DNA from: Candidatus Rokuibacteriota bacterium
GTDB taxonomy: Bacteria > Methylomirabilota > Methylomirabilia > Rokubacteriales > CSP1-6
Length of the DNA stretch: 10,467 nt
NCBI GenBank assembly: GCA_016179165.1
Contig: JACORX010000006.1
Span: forward strand, 1 to 10,467
Direction of reading: 5' to 3'
Shown here: piece after piece, positions 1 to 6,160 of the stretch
Position numbering within the stretch: position 1 is the first letter of the stretch
Layout of the letters: each line of letters starts with the position of its first letter
Made by a program: the position numbers and the translations under genes
Notes under the pieces: generated by a model
Seen by the model: the letters and a program-made list of their open reading frames with translations, nothing else
The model's database searches: none
What the model was told of the DNA's origin: nothing

Positions 1-1728
1 GTGCTCACCCCGGAGGGTGGAGATGGCGTGCAGGCCATGAAGGCCGGGCTCATGGAGATCGCCGATGTCCTGGTGGTGAACAAGTCCGATCGGCCCGGTG
101 CGGCCGAGATGGCACATCACCTATCTGCTTCGCTGCTTCTGGAACCGACCAATCCCGGCTGGGTGCGGCCCGTCCTCTTGACCCAAGCCGCCAGCGAGGT
201 GGGTATCGAGGAGTTGGCGAGCGCGATCAACGGCCACATGACGTATCTGGAGGAAGGTGGGCACCTGCGGGAGAGGCGGCGGAAGCGCCGGAGCACGGAG
301 TTCTTGAGACTGTTGACGGATCGCATGGTCAATCAGTTTCGGCAAGACGCCGGCTCGGATCCACTGCTCGGGCGGCTGGTCCTGGCTGTAGAGAACGGGG
401 AGCGAGGTCCCCAGAGGGCGGTTGAACAAGTCTTGAGCGGGAGGAAGGTCGGCGCCGTCGGGTCGCGCCGCGTCGAGGAATCCGCGTCGGACTGCACGGC
501 GGGCCCGGCCGAAGGCAACGGCAACCAAGGGGCCCTGTCAGGGATCCGAGTGCTCGAATTGGCAAGTTATGTCGCAGGGCCGCACGCGGGAATGATCCTG
601 GCTGACCTCGGTGCGGAAGTCATCAAGATCGAACCACCGGGTGGGGATCTGACCCGGCGCGCACCGGCGGGCTCCATCAACGGCGAGTCCGTCTACTTCC
701 TGAGCTGCAATCGCAACAAGAGCAGCCTTGTGCTCGATCTCACGGTGCCAGAAGGACGGGCGGTATTCCTCGACCTGGTCCGGGTGTCCGACGTTGTCGT
801 ATACAACTTCCGCCCCGCGGTGGCCGAGCGGCTCGGACTCCTGTACACACAGCTGGAAACGGTCAACAAACGACTCGTCTGCTGCTCGATCTCCGGGTTC
901 GGGCTCAGCGGACCATACCGAGAGCGCCCCGGATTCGACTACCTCCTTCAGGGCTACGCGGGGGTTGCGGACGCCATCGGTGATGAGGGCGGCCCGCCAA
1001 GGGGGACCCGGCTGTCGGTCGTGGATCTCCTGGGCGGCATCCATGGGGCCGTGGGCATCCTCGCGGCTCTGCAAGAACGCCACCGTACGGGTCGGGGCCA
1101 GCAGGTGGATATTGGCTTGCTCGATGGCGCCTTTTCCCTGCTCAGCTACCACGCGGCGGCCATGGCGAATCTCGGAGTGGCCCTGGAGAAGCCGCCGGGC
1201 TCGGCTCATCCGAATCTGACACCCGCGCAGATCTTCCCCACCCAGGACTCGTACATGGTCATCATGGCCCCCGCCGACGACTTCTTCAGCCGACTCTGCG
1301 GAGTGCTGGGCGTGCCCGGGATGGCTGCCGACCCCCGTTTCGCGACCCCGCTCGCCCGGAAGGAGAACCGTGACGCGCTCGTGGCTGCGCTCAGCGAGCG
1401 CCTGCGGCAGCGGCGGACCGACGAGTGGCTGGAGCTGATGATCCAGGCCGGCGTTCCCTCGGGACCGGTTTACACCGTGGCTCAGGCGCTGGCCGACTCT
1501 CACCTGGCCAGCCGACGCATGGTTATCGAGACCGAGCACCCGCGCTGCGGCCGGGTGCGGATGGTCGGAAATCCCGTCGCACTCTCGAATAGCCCCGTGC
1601 TGTGCGCCCCCGCGCCGGTGCTCGGCCAGCATACGGTGGAGATCCTTCGGACACTGCTCGGCTACGAGGCGGGAAAGGTCCACGAACTGCTCGACGGACG
1701 GGCGTGTTTCGCGACGTCCACCCAATGA
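1..1728 (+). CDS. MeaB/ArgK-type GTPase chaperone (C-terminal part) fused to family III CoA-transferase; 5'-partial
   Basis: The frame is open from the left edge to TGA at 1726-1728, so the true start lies outside the window; the GTG at base 1 is an internal codon. Residues 1-147 match the C-terminal part of MeaB/ArgK G3E GTPases: a GDGVQAMKAGLMEIAD stretch, the guanine-specifying NKSD (27-30), then the helical tail. The P-loop would lie upstream. Residues 148-178 are a Gly/Ala/Ser/charged linker. From L179 (LSGIRVLELA) to 575 runs a complete CaiB/BaiF CoA-transferase, including GAEVIKIEPPGGD near its start and VVDLLGG, whose D342 aligns with the family's catalytic Asp. MeaB proteins gate and protect B12-dependent acyl-CoA mutases; family III enzymes move CoA between carboxylic acids. 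No ATG, GTG or TTG sits near the domain boundary (nearest TTG 433, inside MeaB; GTG 550, inside the first transferase strand). A true fusion is therefore better supported than two genes. Its codons look less GC-biased than those of block 2. Confidence 0.85.
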   Translation: MLTPEGGDGVQAMKAGLMEIADVLVVNKSDRPGAAEMAHHLSASLLLEPTNPGWVRPVLLTQAASEVGIEELASAINGHMTYLEEGGHLRERRRKRRSTEFLRLLTDRMVNQFRQDAGSDPLLGRLVLAVENGERGPQRAVEQVLSGRKVGAVGSRRVEESASDCTAGPAEGNGNQGALSGIRVLELASYVAGPHAGMILADLGAEVIKIEPPGGDLTRRAPAGSINGESVYFLSCNRNKSSLVLDLTVPEGRAVFLDLVRVSDVVVYNFRPAVAERLGLLYTQLETVNKRLVCCSISGFGLSGPYRERPGFDYLLQGYAGVADAIGDEGGPPRGTRLSVVDLLGGIHGAVGILAALQERHRTGRGQQVDIGLLDGAFSLLSYHAAAMANLGVALEKPPGSAHPNLTPAQIFPTQDSYMVIMAPADDFFSRLCGVLGVPGMAADPRFATPLARKENRDALVAALSERLRQRRTDEWLELMIQAGVPSGPVYTVAQALADSHLASRRMVIETEHPRCGRVRMVGNPVALSNSPVLCAPAPVLGQHTVEILRTLLGYEAGKVHELLDGRACFATSTQ

Positions 1729-1744
1729 AGAGGAGGGAACGCCC

Positions 1745-2737
1745 ATGAGGTGCTCCACGCGAGCGATCTCGCTCCTTGTTGTTGCCTTCGCGATCGCCGG
1801 CCCGGGCGTCGCGGAGGCCCAGAAGCAAAAGCTCGTCCTGGCGTGCAGCCAGACCGCGTCGAGCTTCTATGCCGCCTGCGTCGCGATGGCGCAGGCCATC
1901 AACCAGCGCGTGAGCAGCGTGGACGTGTCCGTCATGGAAACCGGTGGCGCGGTGCAGAGCATGCGGCGCATGCAGAAGAACGAGGCGGATATCGCGCTCT
2001 CCACGGGGGACCAGATGTTCCTGGCGTGGCGCGGAGCCGATAACTGGAAGGACACCACGTTCGAGGATATCCGGCTGCTCCTGTACTTCACCATCTCCGC
2101 CAATGTCGTCATCGTGCGGGAGGACTCCGGGGTGCGCAGCGTCCCGGAGCTGTCCGGCCGGAAGTTCAACCCCGGGACCAGGGGGTCCAGCACGGAGAAG
2201 ATGACCGAAACCGTGCTGCTGGGCCTGGGCGTCAAGCCGGACTGGCAGCGCATGGGGACGTCGGACGCAGTGGATGCCATCAAGGACAAGCGCATCATCG
2301 GCTACGCCAAGGCCGGCAGCGGCTTCAGTCTCGACTCGTCCACCATGGACATCGCGACGCAGACGGCCATCCGCGTGCTGCCATTCACCGAGCAGGACAT
2401 GAAGAAATCCAAGCAGGCCCATCCCCACATCCCCTGGGTGAAGGTCCCCGCCGGCGCGCCACTGGCCAAGGGGATCGGCGAGTTCTGGACGATGGGACTC
2501 TTCAGCGGGCTCAGCGTGCGGAAGTCGTTCCCCAAGGAACTGGTCTCCGAGATCATGAGCGCGATTTCGGAGACGGGCGCGGGACCGCTGAAGGCGGCAT
2601 TCCCGGGCACCGTGAGCGACATCCCGAAAGCCACCGCGGAGCTCGCCACGACGCCGGTGCACGCGGGCACGCTCAGTTATCTGCGGCAGCGGGGCATCAC
2701 GGTTCCAGAGCAGCTGGTTCCCTCCGAGGCCCGATAA
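1745..2737 (+). CDS. TRAP transporter solute-binding protein, TAXI family
   Basis: Product is 330 aa, the usual size for TAXI-type periplasmic receptors. A Sec signal peptide is clear: positively charged MRCSTR, a hydrophobic core (7-19) and a likely cleavage after A25 (AEA|Q). The mature protein shows the family layout: an opening strand with a small-residue/aromatic loop (SSFYAACVAMAQAIN, 39-53), then TGG at 66-68 and a conserved MQKNEADIALSTGDQ segment that normally shapes the ligand pocket. The ATG follows a near-perfect Shine-Dalgarno AGGAGG (1731-1736) with an 8-base spacer, only 16 bases after the preceding stop, so it is probably cotranscribed with the fusion gene. It should capture an organic acid or similar solute in the periplasm and deliver it to the fused permease encoded 6 bases downstream. 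The ligand cannot be told from sequence; known TAXI receptors include glutamate and 2-oxoglutarate binders. Adjacency to a CoA-transferase suggests a carboxylate (inference). Confidence 0.88.
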   Translation: MRCSTRAISLLVVAFAIAGPGVAEAQKQKLVLACSQTASSFYAACVAMAQAINQRVSSVDVSVMETGGAVQSMRRMQKNEADIALSTGDQMFLAWRGADNWKDTTFEDIRLLLYFTISANVVIVREDSGVRSVPELSGRKFNPGTRGSSTEKMTETVLLGLGVKPDWQRMGTSDAVDAIKDKRIIGYAKAGSGFSLDSSTMDIATQTAIRVLPFTEQDMKKSKQAHPHIPWVKVPAGAPLAKGIGEFWTMGLFSGLSVRKSFPKELVSEIMSAISETGAGPLKAAFPGTVSDIPKATAELATTPVHAGTLSYLRQRGITVPEQLVPSEAR

Positions 2738-2743
2738 GGCCGC

Positions 2744-4744
2744 ATGTCTGAGTTACCGCCGACCGCGCTGCTTGACGCGGTCAAGAGCGAGGAGCCCGAC
2801 GCCCGCTCGCTTCGGGGGTGGATGAGCGCGGCGGCGCGGGGAATCGCCGTAGCGTTCGCCCTCTTCCATCTCGTCACGGCGGCACCGTTCGTGGGCGCGC
2901 TGCCGGATCTGATCCAGCGGTCCGTTCACCTCGCGCTGGCCTTGGTGCTGTGTTTCCTGCTGTATCCGGCTCGCCGGAGCCGGGCCCCGGCGAGTCGGTT
3001 CTCGCCGGCCGAAGTCGCACTGGCCTGCGGCGCAGCCGTGGCGCTCGGCTACGTCATCTACTACTACGACTGGATCATGGAAAATCCGGAGGACGCCACG
3101 CGCACGGGCGTGGTCCTCGGATCCATTCTGACCCTGATCGTCCTGGAGGCAGCCCGCCGCACGATCGGGCTCGCATTCGCCTCGCTGGCGGCCGCGGCCG
3201 TCGCGTACGCGTATTTCGGCCCCTACGTTCCAGGCACGTTGGGCCACCGCGGGATCGGGTGGACGACGATCCAGCAGACCTTGTATCTCTCCACGCAGGG
3301 GATTCTCGGTGCCGTCACCGGAGTGTCGGCCACGGTCGTCGCCGTCTTCCTGGTGTTCGGGGCGGTGCTCGCCCGGACCGGTGGCGGGGAGACGTTCGTG
3401 GACCTGGCCAAGCTGCTGGCCGGCCGGTCGGTCGGCGGACCCGCCAAGGTGTCCGTGTTCTCCTCGGCGTTCTTCGGGACCATCTCCGGCTCGGCGGTTG
3501 CCAACGTCGTCGTGGACGGGGTCTTCAATATCCCGCTGATGAAGCGACTCAAGTACCGACCGGAGTTCGCGGCCGCCGTGGAGGCCACCGCCTCGACGGG
3601 AGGCCAGATCATGCCGCCCGTGATGGGCGCGGGCGCGTTCGTGATGGCCGAGCTGCTGCAGCTCCCCTACGCAGAAATCGCCATCGCGGCCGCGCTGCCC
3701 GCCATCCTGTACTACCTGGGCTGCGGCGCGGCCATCCACTTCGAGGCGCGTCGGCTCGGGCTCGCCACCATTCCCCGCGAGCAGATCCCGCGGGCGCGGG
3801 AGGTGCTCGCCTGGCGGCGGTCAGCCGCCCTCTTCGTGCCGGTGATCCTCCTCTCATACTTCCTGCTGGCCGGGTACACGGTCGGGGCCGCGGTGTTCTG
3901 GTCCGTGCTGGTCGCGCTCGCGATCTACCTGGGGGCGGCCGCATCCTGGACTGACCTCAAGGCGCGCTGCACGGAGTCCATGCTGGCGTTCGAGGAAGGC
4001 GGCAGGGCGATCGTGCTGGTGGCCACGCTGATCGGAGCTGCCGGCATCGTGATCGGCGTGATCAACGTGACCGGCGTGGGCGTGAAGATGTCCGAGCTGG
4101 TCATGGGGGCGGCCGGGGGGAGCCTTCTGGCGGCGCTGTTCTTCGCCATGCTGGTGTGTCTGGTGCTCGGCATGGGGCTTCCGACCACGGCGGCGTATAT
4201 GCTGGCAGCCTCGGTGGTCGCGCCGGCCATCGTCAGGCTGGGCGCGCCGCCGCTCGCCGCGCATCTGTTCGTGTTCTACTTCGCCATCATCTCCGCCATC
4301 ACTCCGCCGGTCTGCGCCGCCGTGTACGTGGCGGCGGCCATCGCGAACGCGAACTGGGCCAAGACCGGCTGGCTGGCCACGCGGCTCGGGCTGGCGGGGT
4401 TCATCACGCCGTACATGTTCGTGTACTCTCCGGCGCTTCTGTGGCAGGGAGGGCTGATCGAGATCGCATGGGCCACGCTGAGCGCCTGCGTCGGCGTGAT
4501 CGCGCTGGCGGGCGCGGCGATGGGATTCTTCCACCGTGCGGCGTCACCCGTGGAGCGCCTCATGCTCTTCGGCGCGGCCCTGCTCCTCATCGAGCCCGGG
4601 CTCTACACCGACCTGGCCGGCGGCGTGGCGCTCGCCGCGGTCGCCGTCCTCCAGCACGCGCGATCCGGGCCCGCCGCTGCGTGGCTGAGGGTCCGCACCT
4701 GGGTGGTACTCCGGGTCAGCAGCAAGTGGGGAGGCGGCCATTGA
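2744..4744 (+). CDS. TRAP transporter fused permease (DctQ-DctM, 4TM/12TM type)
   Basis: Product is 666 aa, almost wholly hydrophobic, and matches the size of fused small-plus-large TRAP permeases that partner TAXI receptors. The N-terminal cytoplasmic stretch (about 1-35) and the first membrane spans form the DctQ-like part. The DctM-like part carries two diagnostic elements. The first is ASTGGQIMPPVMGAGAF (283-299), preceded by IPLMKRLKYRPEFAAAVEA. The second is GMGLPTTAAY (476-485), followed by a second ITPP stretch. These are the two pseudo-repeat signatures of the transport domain. It should work as an ion-coupled secondary importer in the inner membrane, fed by the binding protein encoded 6 bases upstream. 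The ATG has only a weak Shine-Dalgarno, so translational coupling to the upstream gene is likely. The stop TGA shares four bases with the TTG start of the next gene. Family call is secure; substrate is unknown. Confidence 0.92.
   Translation: MSELPPTALLDAVKSEEPDARSLRGWMSAAARGIAVAFALFHLVTAAPFVGALPDLIQRSVHLALALVLCFLLYPARRSRAPASRFSPAEVALACGAAVALGYVIYYYDWIMENPEDATRTGVVLGSILTLIVLEAARRTIGLAFASLAAAAVAYAYFGPYVPGTLGHRGIGWTTIQQTLYLSTQGILGAVTGVSATVVAVFLVFGAVLARTGGGETFVDLAKLLAGRSVGGPAKVSVFSSAFFGTISGSAVANVVVDGVFNIPLMKRLKYRPEFAAAVEATASTGGQIMPPVMGAGAFVMAELLQLPYAEIAIAAALPAILYYLGCGAAIHFEARRLGLATIPREQIPRAREVLAWRRSAALFVPVILLSYFLLAGYTVGAAVFWSVLVALAIYLGAAASWTDLKARCTESMLAFEEGGRAIVLVATLIGAAGIVIGVINVTGVGVKMSELVMGAAGGSLLAALFFAMLVCLVLGMGLPTTAAYMLAASVVAPAIVRLGAPPLAAHLFVFYFAIISAITPPVCAAVYVAAAIANANWAKTGWLATRLGLAGFITPYMFVYSPALLWQGGLIEIAWATLSACVGVIALAGAAMGFFHRAASPVERLMLFGAALLLIEPGLYTDLAGGVALAAVAVLQHARSGPAAAWLRVRTWVVLRVSSKWGGGH
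4728..4734 (+). promoter_or_regulatory. Shine-Dalgarno that fixes the TTG start of azlC
   Basis: GGGGAGG lies inside the last codons of the TRAP permease gene and ends 6 bases before the TTG at 4741. No ATG or GTG in the azlC frame is similarly placed; the next ATG (4804) would remove part of the first conserved segment. The site therefore supports the TTG start and the TTGA overlap. Confidence 0.65.
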
Positions 4745-5445
4745 AGGACGGCCGGACAACGGCGGCGGACGTCCGCGAGGGCATCCGCGATGGGCTGCTG
4801 TTCATGCCCCTCTACTTGCCCATGGCCCTGTCGTATGCCGTCACGGCGAAGGCCGCCGGCTGGGCGACGTGGGTGATCGTCCTCTGGTCGGCGACCATCT
4901 ACGCCGGCTCGGCCCAGCTGGCGTGCCTGAGCGCGATGGCGGCGGGTGCCGGCCTGCTGGAGCTGACGCTGATCGCGTGCATGGCGAACGTCCGGCACGG
5001 CCTCGTCGCGATGAGCGCCACGCCGTACCTCGAGGGGATCTCGCGCCGCGTCCTGCCCGTGCTCTGCTTCACGATCGCGACGCCGTCGCCGGGCCTCCTC
5101 TGGGCAAAGACCGCGCGCGGCGGCGACGTCCGCGCGTACGCCCTGGCGAGCCAGCTCTGCCAGTGGGGCGAGTGGGTGCTTTTCACGCTCCTGGGAGCCG
5201 TCCTGGGTGGCCTCGTGCCGCCCTCCTGGAGCCGGGTGGTGTCGTTCGCCGGGCTGGCCGCGTTCGTCGGGCTCATCATGCCGATGGCCAGGGAGGAGCC
5301 CCGCACCGGGCTCGCTGTGATGCTCGGCTCGGGCGCGGTCACGCTGGGGCTGTCGGCGGCGGGCGCGAGCCAAGCGGCGGCGATCGTGGGGGCCGCCGTC
5401 GGGGCCGCGGTGCCGATCGTCCTCGGAGGCAGGAGCCGTGCCTGA
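4741..5445 (+). CDS. azlC: AzlC family inner-membrane protein (large subunit of branched-chain amino acid exporter family)
   Basis: Read from TTG 4741 the product is 234 aa, the usual AzlC length. It begins with a short basic N-terminus leading into EGIRDGLLFMPLYLPMALS. It then carries the family signatures YAGSAQL (54-60) and NVRH (83-86), followed by several hydrophobic spans. AzlC proteins pair with a small AzlD subunit to export branched-chain amino acids such as leucine, isoleucine, valine or their analogues. The start overlaps the TRAP permease stop by TTGA, and the end overlaps azlD by 8 bases, so the three genes should be translated together. The frame stays open upstream to 4156 inside the permease gene, but that extension has low-complexity, Arg-rich shadow composition and no homology I recognise. 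Family assignment is firm. The exported substrate here is unproven, and a branched-chain acid or amino acid is only an inference from the family. Confidence 0.87.
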   Translation: MKDGRTTAADVREGIRDGLLFMPLYLPMALSYAVTAKAAGWATWVIVLWSATIYAGSAQLACLSAMAAGAGLLELTLIACMANVRHGLVAMSATPYLEGISRRVLPVLCFTIATPSPGLLWAKTARGGDVRAYALASQLCQWGEWVLFTLLGAVLGGLVPPSWSRVVSFAGLAAFVGLIMPMAREEPRTGLAVMLGSGAVTLGLSAAGASQAAAIVGAAVGAAVPIVLGGRSRA

Positions 5446-5764
5446 CGACATCCTCGCCGTGATCGTGGCGACGTCTGCGGCGACGTTTGCGATTCGCTAC
5501 GGTGCCGTGGTGCTGCTCCGCGGGCACGACCTGTCGCCGTCGCTGAAGAAGTTTCTCCGGAATCTCCCGCTTGCGATCCTGACGGCCCTGATCCTTCAGT
5601 GGACGTTCGTCAAGAACGGCCGGTTGCACTGGGGCATGTCTGATTTCTACCTTCCCGGCCTCGTTGTCGTGTTCGGCCTGGCGGTCTTCACCCGGAGCCT
5701 GACGGCGGTCGTCCTCGGCGGCGTTGCGCTGGTCGCACTGCTGACCCTGCTCGAAGCCCGGTAA
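5438..5764 (+). CDS. azlD: AzlD family small membrane subunit
   Basis: Product is 108 aa starting at GTG 5438, which overlaps the azlC stop by 8 bases and is preceded by GGAGG at 5425-5429 (8-base spacer). The size, about four hydrophobic segments, an early conserved TFAIRYG (16-22) and the central LKKFLRNLPLAILTAL (36-51) are typical of AzlD, the obligate small partner of AzlC. The product should sit in the inner membrane and form the exporter with AzlC. The stop TAA at 5762-5764 is followed directly by a second, incomplete azlD-like sequence in the same frame. Homologues of this pair are common next to other transporters, so linkage to the TRAP system need not mean a shared substrate. Confidence 0.87.
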   Translation: MPDDILAVIVATSAATFAIRYGAVVLLRGHDLSPSLKKFLRNLPLAILTALILQWTFVKNGRLHWGMSDFYLPGLVVVFGLAVFTRSLTAVVLGGVALVALLTLLEAR

Positions 5765-5772
5765 GGAGACCA

Positions 5773-5965
5773 ATGTCCACCAACGCTCATCTTCCAATGG
5801 ACCTTCTTGAGGGAGGGCAAGCTCAATTGGGGTGTGTCCAATTTCTACCTGTGTGGATTTGTGGCGGCAATAGTCCTGTCGGTCCTGACCCGAAATCTGA
5901 TGACGGCGGTGTTCGGGAGCGTCGGGATAGTAGCTTTATTGGCCGCTCTCTTTGGGCCCCGATGA
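5773..5965 (+). pseudogene. Degraded partial second azlD copy (C-terminal half only)
   Basis: In the frame of azlD, just past its stop, codons from 5786 to the TGA at 5963-5965 read TLIFQWTFLREGKLNWG, then VSNFYLCGF, and end in VALLAALFGPR. This aligns with AzlD residues 51-108 along its whole length. By hand about half the residues are identical and most others are conservative (QWTF, WG.S.FYL.G, TR.L all match). The N-terminal half is missing. An ATG at 5773 with a strong Shine-Dalgarno (AAGGAGA, 5763-5769) opens a different frame. That frame runs to 6054 as a 93-aa product without recognisable homology, so start and body are out of register. The pattern suggests a formerly complete azlD paralogue that lost its N-terminal half through an internal deletion. 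Codons here are visibly less GC-rich (ata, tta, aat) than in azlD, so the copy is divergent rather than a recent tandem duplicate. Translation from TTG 5807 cannot be excluded. Confidence 0.72.
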
Positions 5966-6160
5966 TATGGAAAGGAGTGCTTCGGAAGCGCCGCGATGGC
6001 GCGCCCGCCGCGTACCTCCGCGCCCTCGCGGCGCCGGGGGACGGCGGTGTGTGATGTGGGTCATAATGCCGGTCACCGGCAGGGCGTATTCGGGTTAGTG
6101 TGCCCGGCCACCCGGAGGGCCTGATGCGAGAAGCAGCCACCGAGACTGGAGGAGCGTTGC
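5966..6160 (+). promoter_or_regulatory. Intergenic region, probable promoter zone of the second gene block
   Basis: This is the only sizeable gap between the two gene blocks. I see no gene with both a start signal and recognisable homology in it. It contains a short 5-base-stem inverted repeat (GCGCC/GGCGC, 5988-6002) not followed by a T run, so it is a poor terminator. It also has a CATAAT hexamer at 6062-6067 that could serve as a -10 element, without a convincing -35 at the usual distance. A 15-base palindrome follows at once. The region ends with GGAGGAG (6148-6154), 6 bases before the ATG of the carboxyltransferase gene. Promoter location is inferred from the gap and these elements only. 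Confidence 0.4.
6067..6081. promoter_or_regulatory. 15-base palindrome, candidate operator
   Basis: TGCCGGT C ACCGGCA is a perfect inverted repeat with 7-base arms around a single base. It starts in the last base of a CATAAT hexamer (6062-6067) and lies 80 bases upstream of the carboxyltransferase start. The position is right for a dimeric repressor, for example of the TetR, GntR or MarR type, but no regulator gene is present in the window. The site is GC-rich, so chance occurrence is possible. Confidence 0.35.

Noticed and set aside
538..1758. Minus-strand open frame of 406 codons opposite the CoA-transferase domain
   Set aside because: It is antisense shadow of a gene with full family similarity. 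There is no ribosome site and no homology, and its composition is skewed.
4156..4740. Upstream extension of the azlC frame within the TRAP permease gene
   Set aside because: The permease motifs are in the other frame here. The extension is Arg/Gly-rich and AzlC homology begins only after the TTG at 4741.
5988..6002. GCGCC/GGCGC hairpin as a terminator for the first block
   Set aside because: The stem is only five base pairs and no T run follows, so it is not a convincing intrinsic terminator.
5773..6054. A 93-aa plus-strand ORF with a good Shine-Dalgarno as a real small protein
   Set aside because: Its sequence resembles no family I know, whereas another frame of the same DNA clearly encodes half of AzlD. 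The ORF is best read as the out-of-frame relic of that gene.
5996..6124. Short ORF (42 aa, Arg/Pro-rich) in the intergenic gap
   Set aside because: The only purine-rich site is about 18 bases upstream, the composition is typical of chance GC-rich frames, and there is no recognisable homology.
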